From Pseudaeromonas aegiceratis (GTDB taxonomy: Bacteria; Pseudomonadota; Gammaproteobacteria; Enterobacterales; Aeromonadaceae): a DNA stretch of 64,000 nucleotides. Under the pieces are notes generated by a model. That model had not been told where the DNA came from, ran no database searches, and saw only the letters and a program-made list of their open reading frames with translations. The translations under genes were made by a program, and so were the position numbers. The stretch's first letter is position 1. Every line of letters begins with the position of its first letter. Positions 50,201 to 58,666 of the stretch are shown here, in pieces. The DNA is taken from contig NZ_CP158016.1 of NCBI RefSeq assembly GCF_046254905.1, positions 2,294,001-2,358,000 on the forward strand, written 5' to 3'.

Positions 50201-51200
50201 GGGTCAGCTGATCGCCGATAAACTGGGCGGCCAGCTGGCCGCTCAGCCAGTCGGTATCGAGTCCGGGCTGCCGGAAGCGCACCCGCTCCAGGCGCAGGCC
50301 GGCCAGTGAGATATCCAGCGGCAGAGCGACAGGGGGCAGCACCAGCCGCCCGTCCCCGGCCGGCTTGGCGGTCTCCTTGTTGGCAGTCGCAGCAGCCGGC
50401 TGACGATCGCTGGCCGCGCTGACCGCAGCCGTAACTGTCGCCGATTGAGCCCCACTTGCTGCAGCCAGCGGCCCGGCGGCCTGGCCAGCCCCAGCGGCGG
50501 CGGCCGATGCAGGCTTGGCCGGGGTGACGGCGGCAAGCTGGGCCGCTGGGGCAGCCGTACCCTGGGCGGCTGAGACGGCCGTACCCTGAGCGGCGGAGGC
50601 AGCTGTATCCTGAGGCGCAGAGGCAGCGGTGCCCTGAGCCGCAGAGGCGGCCGGCAGATCCCAATCCACCGCCAGCCCCTGCAGCTGGCTGTCACCTATG
50701 TACAGGTGGGATCCCAGCCAGTTGGCGGAGCTGGCAAAGTGGTCCAGCTCCACCGCCAGTTGGGGCATGGCAAAATGCACCCTATCCAGCGCCAGCTGAT
50801 TTAGATGCAGGCTAAAGGGCAGCACCAGGGGCGCTGTGCTGGCAGGCTCCTGTGGCGCATCGGCGGCCGACGTCGTCGGTCCCAGGGTTAGGCTCACCCC
50901 CTCGCCGCTCAAGGCATCCACCTGCAGGTTACCAAACAGCAGGGCACCGGGACGCCAGCGCAGGTTCAGTCGCTCGGCGCTAAACTGCACCGTCTCGTCC
51001 TGCCAGCTGAGATCGGCCAGTTGCCATCCCTCGGCCAGTTGCCCCGACACCAGTTGCCCCTTGAGCTGCGGCAGCTGATCGGTGGCCAGACGCCAGATCA
51101 GGCGGTTGCCCACGTTGGTGAACAACAGCAGGCTGATCGAGAGCACGCTCAGGCAGATGAGCGCCAGGCCCGCCAGAATAACTTTGCGCAAGGTACTCAT
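47250..51200 (-). CDS. tamB: Translocation and assembly module subunit TamB
   Basis: The 1,316-residue protein is anchored by an N-terminal membrane helix (residues 7-28) and spans the periplasm as a long beta-helical groove. Its C-terminus carries the DUF490/TamB domain (about 960-1316, ending DLFYKFEF). With TamA it takes part in outer-membrane protein insertion and phospholipid transport. It overlaps tamA by 4 bp. Residues 184-283 are an unusual Ala/Thr/Gln-rich insertion with five 8-residue repeats. Confidence 0.93.
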   Translation of the reverse strand: MSTLRKVILAGLALICLSVLSISLLLFTNVGNRLIWRLATDQLPQLKGQLVSGQLAEGWQLADLSWQDETVQFSAERLNLRWRPGALLFGNLQVDALSGEGVSLTLGPTTSAADAPQEPASTAPLVLPFSLHLNQLALDRVHFAMPQLAVELDHFASSANWLGSHLYIGDSQLQGLAVDWDLPAASAAQGTAASAPQDTAASAAQGTAVSAAQGTAAPAAQLAAVTPAKPASAAAAGAGQAAGPLAAASGAQSATVTAAVSAASDRQPAAATANKETAKPAGDGRLVLPPVALPLDISLAGLRLERVRFRQPGLDTDWLSGQLAAQFIGDQLTLQRLSLQHPQGSVDLKGALRFADDYPLALELGLSTAYGLPEGMPARTLELTAKGSLGALALQAGVAGDEGIQLNAQLDALDPQLPFDLSLKWARLGWPLTGEPDYAARDGQLKAKGSLKHYEASLSSTIKALSYPEGRLTTLLQGNLAGLELTRLAWESEHTQASLSGNLAWQKGINWQGELSLNSSRLQAWVPQIEGQLALGLQSQFKMTGAHWQLGVHKLDGRGKINGYPLALSGDLSGNDRLEWLIQELRLSSGANRLRVNGQLDKQWSLHGDIQAPELGSLGSGFEGALAGQLALTGSAKAPKVALDLQADRLRWPDGSLRELALKGQLEPARQYAGQLTLGLGRLHVAGLGLKNIRLNAGGDAKSHELTLDFDGKKLAGAVQLRGGLNAKGWQGSLQTARFDTLLGPWQLASPLAIASRAPWQKVQLGEQCWRSEPASLCISAADLAASQGKLGLRLNQFATERLAVLMPERLGWHSELGAEAQLAWRNGVPNLTATVQTGAGEIINDGVPSSYQTLRLTAGLDAKQAKLTLDFLSEALGKALVDLQVQDPQGKQQLSGTLSLDNLRLYGLAPLVDALHRSRGRIDGQGRLAGSLTAPLFYGQLSLSEGELDTNLDIATVRDLQAKMDIQGARADLTGSLNLGKGKMQLQGQLDWQTPVPRGWLTLDGKQLELGLAGYGHGRLDHAIRVDFADEVRLTGQVALPWARIKVKSLPDSVVSVSSDVEVVRGKAQTSEPAAAVPFYLDVTTTIGPDVKLNAMGLQTQLEGRLKASQRPGNSLQLNGEINLVEGRYRAYGQNLEIRSGKLMFSGNPDQPLLAVEAVRSEDAMEDEDVTVGVRVSGLATAPKVTLFSDPEMSQADKLSYLLRGRSSNASGGSGDDMMTAMLLGAGIGQAGGVVTGLAESLGFSDVALDTAGSGDDTQVNISGYVMPGLQVQYGVGVFTSISEVKVKYELMPKLYIQALNGISQALDLFYKFEF
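50529..50648 (-). repeat. Five 24-bp tandem repeats inside tamB
   Basis: Residues 185-224 consist of five octapeptide units: ASAAQGTA, ASAPQDTA, ASAAQGTA, VSAAQGTA and APAAQLAA. The DNA repeat period is 24 bp, so changes in copy number would keep the frame. A further Ala-rich low-complexity stretch continues to about residue 283. Confidence 0.88.
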
Positions 51201-52906
51201 AGCTCAGGCCCCAGTCCGAAGTGCAGGTGAAAGGGGATGTGGGTCTCGGAGACCCCAAAGCCCAGATCCAGCCGGATGGGGCCCACCGGGCTTATCCAGC
51301 GCATGCCGAGCCCGGTGCCGATCTTCCAGGCCTCGGAGTAATCATTGGTGGCGGTACCGGCATCCACGAAGCTGGCCAGGCGCCACTTCTCCGCCACCGG
51401 GTAGGCGTACTCCAGACTGAGGGCCGTGGTGTAGCGCGCCCCGGTCAACAACCCCTCGTCATCCACCGGCGAGATGCTCTCGTAACTGAAGCCCCGCACC
51501 GTCTGATCCCCCCCGGTGAAGAAACGCAGGGAGGCCGGCACCGAGTCTATGTTGTCCCCCAGGATGGCCCCCTGCTCCGCCCGCCAGATGAGGCGATGGC
51601 CAGGCCAGGGAGTGCGCAGCCACTTGGTCCGCCCCCACAGCCAGGTGAAGTCCCCACCCGAGCCCCAGTAATGGCTGGAGTACTGGTTCTTGAAGATGAG
51701 CCTGTCTCCCCAGTCGGGATCCATGCCCCCGGTCATGCGCAAGCGGGAGAGGGTGAACCCCGGCATCAGCAGCAGGCTGGAGCCTGTGGTGGAGCCCTGG
51801 GTGTAGTCTTCGTACTGGGTCTCGAAGAAATAATCCCGCTCCCAGGAGCCATGGGTCTTGGTCTGATAGTGGGCCCCCACGGTGAGGTTGTGGGAGTTGG
51901 TATCCTGCTGATCCGTGGCCTCGTAGCTGGTCTGCAGGCTGTAATAGTCGTTGAGGGGATCCTGACCCGGGATGCGATAGCTGAAGTTGATGTTCTGCTG
52001 GGGGGCGGAGATCTTCATCTCGGTATACAGGCTGTGGCCGTATTTATTGATCCAGGGTTTCTCCCAGGTGAGCTGCACCCTGGGCCCCTCGTCCGTGGAG
52101 ACGCCGACCCCCACCTCCACCACGTTATCGCTGCGCGGGGTGAGCTGCACCAGGATGGGCACCTGATAATCCTGGACCTTGTCCATCTCGGGGTGCACGT
52201 CGATCTGCTTGAAATAACGGGTCTGGGACAGGGTCTGGCTCAGCTCCGCCAGCTGCACCGCCCGGTAGGGTTCCCCCTGCTTGAAGGCCAGCAGAGGCTG
52301 CACCAATTGCTGACTGCCCTCGATACCCTCGATGCGGATGGGCCCGTAGTGGTAACGGACGCCAGAGTCAAAATGCAGGCTGACATCCGCCACATTCTCC
52401 TTCGGGTAGACCTTGACCTTGGCCTCGGTCAGCTTGGCATCTAGGTAGCCCCGGGTCAGTGCCCGACCCTTGAGTTGCGCCTTGATGCTCTCGTACTGAC
52501 CATGATGAAACACGGCCCCCGGCTTCAATGGAAACTGACGGGTCAGCTCGGCAAAGCTCTCATCCTGGGTGGCGTCCCCGCTGAGCTGCAGATCCCAGGT
52601 GCGAATGGTCACCGGCTTGCCGGGGGTCACCTTGACCCTGAGCAGGGCGGGATCCTGTTCGTCCATCACCAGCTCCATCTTCGCCTGGTAATACCCCAGG
52701 GCCTGCAGGGCCTCGTCCACCGTCTGGCGGATGGCCTCCAGCCGGTAGCTGACCCGATCCGGCTCTATGGTGGGCAGACTCTCCAGGTAGTTGACCACAT
52801 TCTCCTTGGCCGCCCCTTTGAGACCCGATACCTGGTAATGCAGTGACTGGGCCAGCGCCGGCAGACACCACAGGATGGAACAGAGCAGACAAGCGGTTCG
52901 AAACAT
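51197..52906 (-). CDS. tamA: Translocation and assembly module subunit TamA
   Basis: The 569-residue Omp85-family outer-membrane protein starts with a signal peptide (MFRTACLLCSILWCLPALA). It has three POTRA domains (about 20-265) and a C-terminal 16-stranded barrel with the family motifs VRGFSYESISP and GTGLGMRWISPVGPIRLD. It pairs with TamB, whose start codon overlaps the tamA stop. GGAG precedes the ATG. Confidence 0.94.
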   Translation of the reverse strand: MFRTACLLCSILWCLPALAQSLHYQVSGLKGAAKENVVNYLESLPTIEPDRVSYRLEAIRQTVDEALQALGYYQAKMELVMDEQDPALLRVKVTPGKPVTIRTWDLQLSGDATQDESFAELTRQFPLKPGAVFHHGQYESIKAQLKGRALTRGYLDAKLTEAKVKVYPKENVADVSLHFDSGVRYHYGPIRIEGIEGSQQLVQPLLAFKQGEPYRAVQLAELSQTLSQTRYFKQIDVHPEMDKVQDYQVPILVQLTPRSDNVVEVGVGVSTDEGPRVQLTWEKPWINKYGHSLYTEMKISAPQQNINFSYRIPGQDPLNDYYSLQTSYEATDQQDTNSHNLTVGAHYQTKTHGSWERDYFFETQYEDYTQGSTTGSSLLLMPGFTLSRLRMTGGMDPDWGDRLIFKNQYSSHYWGSGGDFTWLWGRTKWLRTPWPGHRLIWRAEQGAILGDNIDSVPASLRFFTGGDQTVRGFSYESISPVDDEGLLTGARYTTALSLEYAYPVAEKWRLASFVDAGTATNDYSEAWKIGTGLGMRWISPVGPIRLDLGFGVSETHIPFHLHFGLGPEL

Positions 52907-53104
52907 GCAGACTCCATGGTTCCCCCCGATATTTCGCTGGGGTAAATCGTCAGCCTGACGCCGACGAGGGACCTAAATGGTATTGATAATAAGAGCAAAC
53001 GGCCGGGGAGGGAACCACGAGTCGCCCCGGCAATTCAGGCAAGTGGCATTGCGATAGCCGGTAGCTTGGCCGACAATGCGCGTCCCAACCAGGAGAATAA
53101 ACTG

Positions 53105-53380
53105 ATGAAAGCCGCCGCCCTGCACATACTGGTGAAGACCCGCGCCGAGTGCGATGCCCTCAAACAGAAGTTGGCGAAGGGCGCCTCCTTCGCCGAGCTG
53201 GCCCGCCGCCACTCCCTGTGTCCCTCCGGCAAGCGCGGTGGGGACCTGGGGGAGTTTCGTCGGGGCCAGATGGTGGCCGCCTTCGACAAGGCGGTGTTTA
53301 GCGGGGAACTGCTCACAGTGCTGGGCCCCATCAAGACCCAGTTCGGCTATCACCTGATCAAGGTGCTCTACCGGGGCTAG
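53105..53380 (+). CDS. ppiC: Parvulin-type peptidyl-prolyl isomerase
   Basis: The 91-residue protein is a free-standing cytosolic parvulin (ALHILVKTRAECDALKQKL...SGKRGGDLGEFRRGQMVAAFDKAVF...GYHLIKVLYR), the size of E. coli PpiC. The ATG at 53105 has AGGAG 9 nt upstream. The last 4 bp overlap the convergent CBS gene. Confidence 0.93.
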   Translation: MKAAALHILVKTRAECDALKQKLAKGASFAELARRHSLCPSGKRGGDLGEFRRGQMVAAFDKAVFSGELLTVLGPIKTQFGYHLIKVLYRG

Positions 53381-53799
53381 CCCTTGCCGGGAACGAAGCA
53401 GCTGCGCAGGTTGGCCTGGATGGCCCGCAGCACGTCCCGGCGGCTGATGGTGCCGACAAGCCGGCCCCCTTCGTCGATCACCGGGTAGATCTTCGGTTTT
53501 TGCTGCATCATCTGCTGGGCCAGCTCTATGATACTGGTCTCCGGCCGCACGGTCAGGACCTCGGGCCGCATCAGCTCGCTGACCAGGGCCATCTGCTCGC
53601 AGTGGTAGCTGGCCGACAGTCCCTGGGCCAGGCAATCCTGCTCCGACAAAAAGCCCACCAGCTTGCCCTGGCCATCCACCACGGGACCGCCGGTCAGGCC
53701 GCTCTCCAGCAGGCGGCTGATGGCCTGCTCGATCCCCATCTCGGGCCCGAAGGTCACCGGGCGCGGATTCATGTAATCTTTGACGCTAATGGACTCCAT
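53377..53799 (-). CDS. CBS-domain pair protein
   Basis: The 140-residue protein consists of two CBS motifs (MNPRPVTFGPEMGIEQAISRL... and MRPEVLTVRPETSIIELAQQ...), each ending in the G-x-V-G pattern. Such proteins bind adenine nucleotides and act as energy sensors, but no partner domain or target is visible. The ATG at 53799 has TGGAGG upstream. Confidence 0.88.
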   Translation of the reverse strand: MESISVKDYMNPRPVTFGPEMGIEQAISRLLESGLTGGPVVDGQGKLVGFLSEQDCLAQGLSASYHCEQMALVSELMRPEVLTVRPETSIIELAQQMMQQKPKIYPVIDEGGRLVGTISRRDVLRAIQANLRSCFVPGKG

Positions 53800-53858
53800 A
53801 TGCCCTCCAGTTGGCCATATTCCCCGTAGCACAAGCATAGTGGAGTCGGTCCGGATGA

Positions 53859-53886
53859 CAAAAAGCCGCCCGATGGGGCGGCTTTG
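53859..53886 (-). terminator. Terminator of htpX
   Basis: On the minus strand an agccgcc / ggcggct stem with a short loop is followed by tttttg, directly after htpX. Confidence 0.85.
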
Positions 53887-53900
53887 GCCTGCGCCTTGAT

Positions 53901-54773
53901 TTACAGCTGACGCAGGGCGGCGATGCGTTGCTCCAACGGCGGGTGGCTCATGAACAGCTCGCTCATGCCGCGCTTACCGTTGATGCCAAAGGCCATCATG
54001 CTGCCTTCGAGCTGAGGTTCGGCGCCGTGACGCAACCGTTCCAGGGCGGCGATCATCTTGTCGCGCCCCACCAGCTTGGCGGAGCCGGCGTCGGCGCGGA
54101 ACTCCCGCTGGCGAGAGAACCACATGACGATCAGGGAGGCGAGGATGCCGAACACCATCTCCAGCACAAACACCACCCCCATGTAGGCGAACGGTCCCAG
54201 ACCACCCCCCTCCTCGTCGTTGGAACGGAAGAAGTTGGAGATGATGGAGGCCACGATCCGGGCGAAGAAGATGACGAAGGTGTTCACCACCCCCTGGATC
54301 AGGGTCAGGGTCACCATGTCACCGTTGGCCACGTGGCTGATCTCATGGGCCAGCACGGCTTCTGCCTCATCCCGGCCCATGCTGTACAGCAGGCCGGAAC
54401 TCACGGCCACCAGGGCTTCATTCCGTTTGGCGCCGGTGGCAAAGGCGTTCATGTCCGGCGCATCATAGATGCCCACCTCGGGCATGCCGATGCCGGCCTG
54501 TTGCGCCTGACGCTGCACCGTGCTGACCAGCCAGTGCTCCATCTCGTTGCGGGGCTGCTCGATCACCTGTACCCCATAGGCCCGCTTGGCCATCCATTTG
54601 GACATCAGCAGAGAGATAAAGGATCCGCCAAACCCAAATACGGCGGCAAACAGCAGCAGGCCGCCTTGTCCTTGTACATTGATCCCGAGCAGGCCAGACA
54701 GCAGGTTCAGCACTATGCTGAGCACCAGGATCACCGCCAGGTTGGTCGCGAGGAACAACAGTACACGCTTCAT
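53901..54773 (-). CDS. htpX: Membrane-bound zinc protease HtpX
   Basis: The 290-residue inner-membrane protease takes part in membrane protein quality control with FtsH. Two N-terminal helices (about 4-26 and 35-55), the zinc site HEISH and the downstream ligand region SRQREFRADAGSAKLVG are present, followed by two more hydrophobic stretches. AAGGAG lies before the ATG. No CpxR site was identified in the short upstream region. Confidence 0.95.
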   Translation of the reverse strand: MKRVLLFLATNLAVILVLSIVLNLLSGLLGINVQGQGGLLLFAAVFGFGGSFISLLMSKWMAKRAYGVQVIEQPRNEMEHWLVSTVQRQAQQAGIGMPEVGIYDAPDMNAFATGAKRNEALVAVSSGLLYSMGRDEAEAVLAHEISHVANGDMVTLTLIQGVVNTFVIFFARIVASIISNFFRSNDEEGGGLGPFAYMGVVFVLEMVFGILASLIVMWFSRQREFRADAGSAKLVGRDKMIAALERLRHGAEPQLEGSMMAFGINGKRGMSELFMSHPPLEQRIAALRQL

Positions 54774-54862
54774 GGAAACTCCTTAAGGTTTCTCGATAGT
54801 CAGACTGATCATATGGGCGCGGCACCGAATATCAAGCTAATCCCATGACAATAATCTGTAAG

Positions 54863-54889
54863 AAAAACGGCGCCTTTGGGCGCCGTTTT
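54863..54889 (-). terminator. Terminator of the bioBFCD operon
   Basis: On the minus strand an aaaacggcgcc / ggcgccgtttt stem is followed by tct after five T, 15 bp after the bioD stop. Confidence 0.88.
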
Positions 54890-54905
54890 CCCGAGGTATC
54901 AAGCA

Positions 54906-55589
54906 TCAGTCCAGCAGCGGGCTGATATCCAGATACTGGCCCAGGTCCGACTCATGGGGTCGGGCCAGGTAGGGGATCTCCCCCAGGAAGGGCGCGGGCA
55001 GCATGGCCTGCAGGGTGTCCAGGTTCTCCTGATAATGACTCATGCCCTGGTGGACCTGGTTGAAGCACCAGCCGGCCAGGTTCAGGTGGTCATGACGGAT
55101 AGCCTCATAGGTGAGCATGGCGTGGTTCAGGCAGCCAATCCGGGCGCCGATCACCAGGATCACCGGCAAGTCCTCGAACTTGACCCAGTCCGACAGAAAG
55201 TGACCGTGGCCCACCGGCAGGCGCCAACCGCCGGCCCCCTCGACGAACAGGATATCGGCATCGGTCTGTTTCAGCTGACGCAAGCCATTGGAGAGCACAT
55301 CGAAGCGGATCGGCACCCCGGAAGCCTCGGCGGCGATATGGGGGGCCACCGCCGGTTCGAAGGCGTAACCCACCACCTGATCGTAGGGCAGCTTGATGTT
55401 GGCGGCATGCTGCAGCATCACCACATCCCGGTTGCATAACCCCTCCTCCATCAGCTCACAGCCTGACGCCACCGGCTTGTAACCGGCGGTACGCAAGCCT
55501 CGCTGCACCGCCGCCTGAAGCAGCGCCATGCAGCTGATGGTCTTGCCCACATCGGTATCAGTACCGGTGACAAAGAAGGTTTTGGTCAT
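54906..55589 (-). CDS. bioD: Dethiobiotin synthetase
   Basis: The 227-residue ATP-dependent enzyme closes the ureido ring on 7,8-diaminopelargonate. The P-loop is GTDTDVGKT and VEGAGGWRLPV is the second family motif. Its ATG overlaps the stop of bioC (ATGA), so it is the last gene of bioBFCD. Confidence 0.95.
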   Translation of the reverse strand: MTKTFFVTGTDTDVGKTISCMALLQAAVQRGLRTAGYKPVASGCELMEEGLCNRDVVMLQHAANIKLPYDQVVGYAFEPAVAPHIAAEASGVPIRFDVLSNGLRQLKQTDADILFVEGAGGWRLPVGHGHFLSDWVKFEDLPVILVIGARIGCLNHAMLTYEAIRHDHLNLAGWCFNQVHQGMSHYQENLDTLQAMLPAPFLGEIPYLARPHESDLGQYLDISPLLD

Positions 55590-56362
55590 CGACGCAATAC
55601 TCCATAACAAACTTCATAGGTAAGAGGCAGCAGGCCGAGGGCCGTGCGCATCCTCTCATACGACCGTTCCAGGCGCCGCAGTCGATCACGGCCACCCAGG
55701 CCGGCGCTGCGCGCCCCATTGACCTGACTGGCACCAATTCCCTTGAGACTTTGCAGCAGGGCGGGCAGGCTGGCAAACTCCATCCGGTGTCGCTGGCTCT
55801 GCCAGTGCAGCGGAGCAAACCCCACCTGCTGGGCGGCCGTCTGCCAGACGTGGGCATCGGGATAGACGTTGACGTGGACCGCCCCGTCCACCGCCGCCCA
55901 GGCCGTCGCCAGTTCCGACAGGCTGCCGGCCAACAGGGTGGTAAACACCAGATGACCGCCGGGGCGCAACACCCGGTGCAGCTGGGCCAGCACCTTGGCC
56001 GGCGAGCTGGCCCACTGCATGGCCAGGCTGGAAAACACCAGATCCACCGACGCCGCCTGTAAGGGCAGCGCCTCGGCATCGCCACACAGACACTGTACCC
56101 GACCGCGCTGCCGCGCCTGCTGCAACATGGCCTCCGAGAGATCCAGTGCCAGTAGATGTTGGGCCAACTGTTGCAGGTTTGGCAAAAAAAAACCCGTGCC
56201 GCATCCCAAATCCAGGGCCGTCCCCACAGACTGTGCGGGGATCAGGGTCAGCAGCTGGCGTCCCACCGCTTGTTGCAGGCTGGCATAGCGGTCGTACTGC
56301 CCGGCCGCCCGGCCAAAGCGCCGTGCCAGGGCCGGCTTGTCCACCCCGGCGCTAGCGTCCAT
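55586..56362 (-). CDS. bioC: Malonyl-ACP O-methyltransferase
   Basis: The 258-residue SAM-dependent enzyme methylates malonyl-ACP so that the fatty-acid machinery can build the pimeloyl chain. The SAM motif is ALDLGCGTGFF. Its start overlaps the bioF stop by 11 bp and its end overlaps bioD by 4 bp. No bioH gene is in the window, so demethylation of pimeloyl-ACP methyl ester must be done by an enzyme encoded elsewhere. Confidence 0.93.
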   Translation of the reverse strand: MDASAGVDKPALARRFGRAAGQYDRYASLQQAVGRQLLTLIPAQSVGTALDLGCGTGFFLPNLQQLAQHLLALDLSEAMLQQARQRGRVQCLCGDAEALPLQAASVDLVFSSLAMQWASSPAKVLAQLHRVLRPGGHLVFTTLLAGSLSELATAWAAVDGAVHVNVYPDAHVWQTAAQQVGFAPLHWQSQRHRMEFASLPALLQSLKGIGASQVNGARSAGLGGRDRLRRLERSYERMRTALGLLPLTYEVCYGVLRR

Positions 56363-57503
56363 GCCACCCCTCCTCCAACGCGGCCAGCAGGTGCACTATG
56401 TCCTCCCGCCGATGGGCCGCAGTCAGGGTCAGCCGCAGCCTGGCCTGCCCGGCCGGCACCGTCGGAGGGCGGATGGCGGTGACCCAGAGGCCTCGCTGCC
56501 GCAGGCGCTGGGCCAACGCCAGAGCCTGCTCACTCTCCCCCACCAGCAGGGGCTGGATGGCGGTCTGTGAGTCCCCCAGGGTCAGGCCCAGCCGGGCGGC
56601 GCCTTGGCGGAACAGGGCAATGTGCGCCTGCAGCTGCTCCCGCGCCCCATCGGCCTGCTGCACCCAGGCGATGGCCGCAGAAATGGCCTCGGCCTGGGCC
56701 GGCGGCAGATGGGTGCTGTAGACGTATTCCCGGGCGAAGTTGGCCAGGTAGTCCACCAGATCCCGCGAGCCCGCCACGAAGGCCCCGGCGCAGCCCAGCG
56801 CCTTGCCGAAGGTGCCCATCAGGATCTGCACCTGGCCGGCCGCCACGCCCTGCTGGGCCAGGCTGCCCCGTCCGGCCGCCCCCAACACCCCCAGGCCGTG
56901 GGCATCGTCGATCATCAGCCAGTTGCCGCTGGCCTGGCTCAGGGCCACCAGCTCGGCCAGCGGCGCCTGATCCCCGTCCATGCTGAAGACCCCCTCGCTG
57001 ATGATGAGCCCCCGCTTGGGCTCCAGAAGTTGGCGAAGCTGCGTCATGTCGTTGTGGGCGAAGCGCTTCATGCGGGCCGGGCTGGCGGCCCCCGCCTCCT
57101 GCAAGGAGGCATGGTTGAGCCTGTCCTGCCACTGTAGATGATCCTTGCCCAACAGAGCCTTAATCACCGCCTGGTTGGCGGCAAAGCCGGTGGAGAACAG
57201 CAGTGCCGCCTCCACCCCCAGCCAGTCGCACAGCTGGGCCTCCAGCCGGGCATGGGGCAGGCTGTAGCCGGTCACCAGGGGCGAGGCGCCGGACCCCGCG
57301 CCCCAAAGCGCCAGGCCGGCTTGCCAGGCCTGGACTAGCTCGGGCCGCCCCGCGGCCCCCAGGTAATCGTTACCCGAGAAATTCAGATACGACCGATCCG
57401 CCACCCGGATCTGGCGCCCCTGTCCCGAGTCCAGACAAATCCGCTGTCGCTTGAGGCCCGCCGCCTCCCTGGCGGCCAGGGCGGACGACAGATCAAAGGG
57501 CAT
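56352..57503 (-). CDS. bioF: 8-amino-7-oxononanoate synthase
   Basis: The 383-residue PLP enzyme condenses pimeloyl-ACP with alanine. The PLP lysine is in GTFGKALGCAGAF, with conserved DDAHGLGVLG upstream and SGNDYLG in the N-terminal part. It overlaps bioB and bioC at its ends, so the four genes are tightly coupled. Confidence 0.95.
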   Translation of the reverse strand: MPFDLSSALAAREAAGLKRQRICLDSGQGRQIRVADRSYLNFSGNDYLGAAGRPELVQAWQAGLALWGAGSGASPLVTGYSLPHARLEAQLCDWLGVEAALLFSTGFAANQAVIKALLGKDHLQWQDRLNHASLQEAGAASPARMKRFAHNDMTQLRQLLEPKRGLIISEGVFSMDGDQAPLAELVALSQASGNWLMIDDAHGLGVLGAAGRGSLAQQGVAAGQVQILMGTFGKALGCAGAFVAGSRDLVDYLANFAREYVYSTHLPPAQAEAISAAIAWVQQADGAREQLQAHIALFRQGAARLGLTLGDSQTAIQPLLVGESEQALALAQRLRQRGLWVTAIRPPTVPAGQARLRLTLTAAHRREDIVHLLAALEEGWHGR

Positions 57504-58569
57504 GGTGGGGCTTTTTCTTCGGCTGGGTCGCGTCGTAGAACAGGGTCTCTTCCACCTCGTCCACTAGGGCCTCGCGCAGGGCCTGCTCCTGCATCAGATC
57601 CGGCTGTTGCTTGCCACGGGCCGCCTCGGGTCGGATCCCCAGCCGGCGGAACAGCTGCTTGTCGCCATGCTCATCGGCGTTGGGGGTGGTGAGCAGCTTG
57701 CAACCGTAGAAGATGGAGTTGGCGCCGGCCAGGAAGCACAGGGCCTGCATCTCATCGTTCATCTTTTCCCGGCCGGCGGACAGGCGCACGTGGGAGACCG
57801 GCATCATGATGCGGGCCACGGCGATGATGCGGATAAAATCGAAGGGATCCACCTCGTCCGCCGTCTCCAATGGCGTGCCCTTGACCTTCACCAGCATGTT
57901 GATGGGCACGCTCTCGGGCTGCGGCGTCAGGTTGGCCAGGGCCACCAGCAGACCGGCCCTGTCCTCGGTACTCTCCCCCAGGCCTATGATGCCGCCGGAG
58001 CAGACCTTCATGCCCGCCTCACGGACATGGCTCAGGGTATCCAGCCGATCCTGGTAGGTGCGGGTGGTGATGATGTCGCCGTAGAACTCCGGCGAGGTGT
58101 CCAGGTTGTGGTTGTAATAGTCCAAACCGGCCTGGGCCAGCCGCTGGGCCTGGTCGGCGGTGAGCATGCCTAAGGTCATGCAGGTCTCCATGCCCATGGC
58201 CTTGACCTCCTCCACCATGCGCAGCAGGTAGGGCATGTCTCTGTCTTTGGGGTTGCGCCAGGCGGCGCCCATGCAGAAGCGTGACGAACCGGCGGCCTTG
58301 GCCTCCCGGGCCCGCGCCAGCACCTTCTCCACCTCCAGCAGCTGCTCCGCCGCCAGGCCGGTCTGATAGCGGGCGCTCTGCGGGCAGTACTTGCAGTCCT
58401 CCGGGCAGGCCCCGGTCTTGATGGACAGCAGGGTGCTCACCTGCACCTCGTTGGCATCGAAGTGCTGACGATGTACCTGTTGGGCGGTGAACAGCAGATC
58501 GTTGAACGGCAGATCAAACAGGGCCTGGACTTCCTCCCGGCGCCAGTTGTGACGAATGACAGATGACAT
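57493..58569 (-). CDS. bioB: Biotin synthase
   Basis: The 358-residue radical SAM enzyme inserts sulfur into dethiobiotin. The radical SAM cluster motif is CPEDCKYC, and the second-cluster ligands lie in the usual C-terminal positions. The ATG at 58569 is preferred over an upstream in-frame start because it gives the family N-terminus (IRHNWRREEVQALFDLPF). It is the first gene of the operon and faces bioA across the BirA operator. Confidence 0.96.
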   Translation of the reverse strand: MSSVIRHNWRREEVQALFDLPFNDLLFTAQQVHRQHFDANEVQVSTLLSIKTGACPEDCKYCPQSARYQTGLAAEQLLEVEKVLARAREAKAAGSSRFCMGAAWRNPKDRDMPYLLRMVEEVKAMGMETCMTLGMLTADQAQRLAQAGLDYYNHNLDTSPEFYGDIITTRTYQDRLDTLSHVREAGMKVCSGGIIGLGESTEDRAGLLVALANLTPQPESVPINMLVKVKGTPLETADEVDPFDFIRIIAVARIMMPVSHVRLSAGREKMNDEMQALCFLAGANSIFYGCKLLTTPNADEHGDKQLFRRLGIRPEAARGKQQPDLMQEQALREALVDEVEETLFYDATQPKKKPHHAL

Positions 58570-58600
58570 GATCGGGACTCTTGTGATGTGAGACTTGGCC

Positions 58601-58628
58601 AGTCTAAGGGCAGCCGGTATCCTGTCAA
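58601..58628 (-). promoter_or_regulatory. Predicted bioB promoter
   Basis: On the minus strand a perfect -35 TTGACA (58623-58628) and a -10 TAGACT (58601-58606) are 16 bp apart. The -35 lies within the BirA operator, so bound repressor would block it. Confidence 0.6.
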
Positions 58629-58655
58629 CCATTCAGCCAATAAGATGATTTACAT
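58622..58655. promoter_or_regulatory. BirA (biotin repressor) operator
   Basis: CTGTCAACC and GATTTACAT are separated by 16 bp and match the E. coli operator halves TTGTAAACC and GGTTTACAA with the same spacing. It lies between bioB and bioA, as in enterobacteria, so both sides should be repressed when biotin is plentiful. Confidence 0.75.
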
Positions 58656-58666
58656 TCGATTATTTT

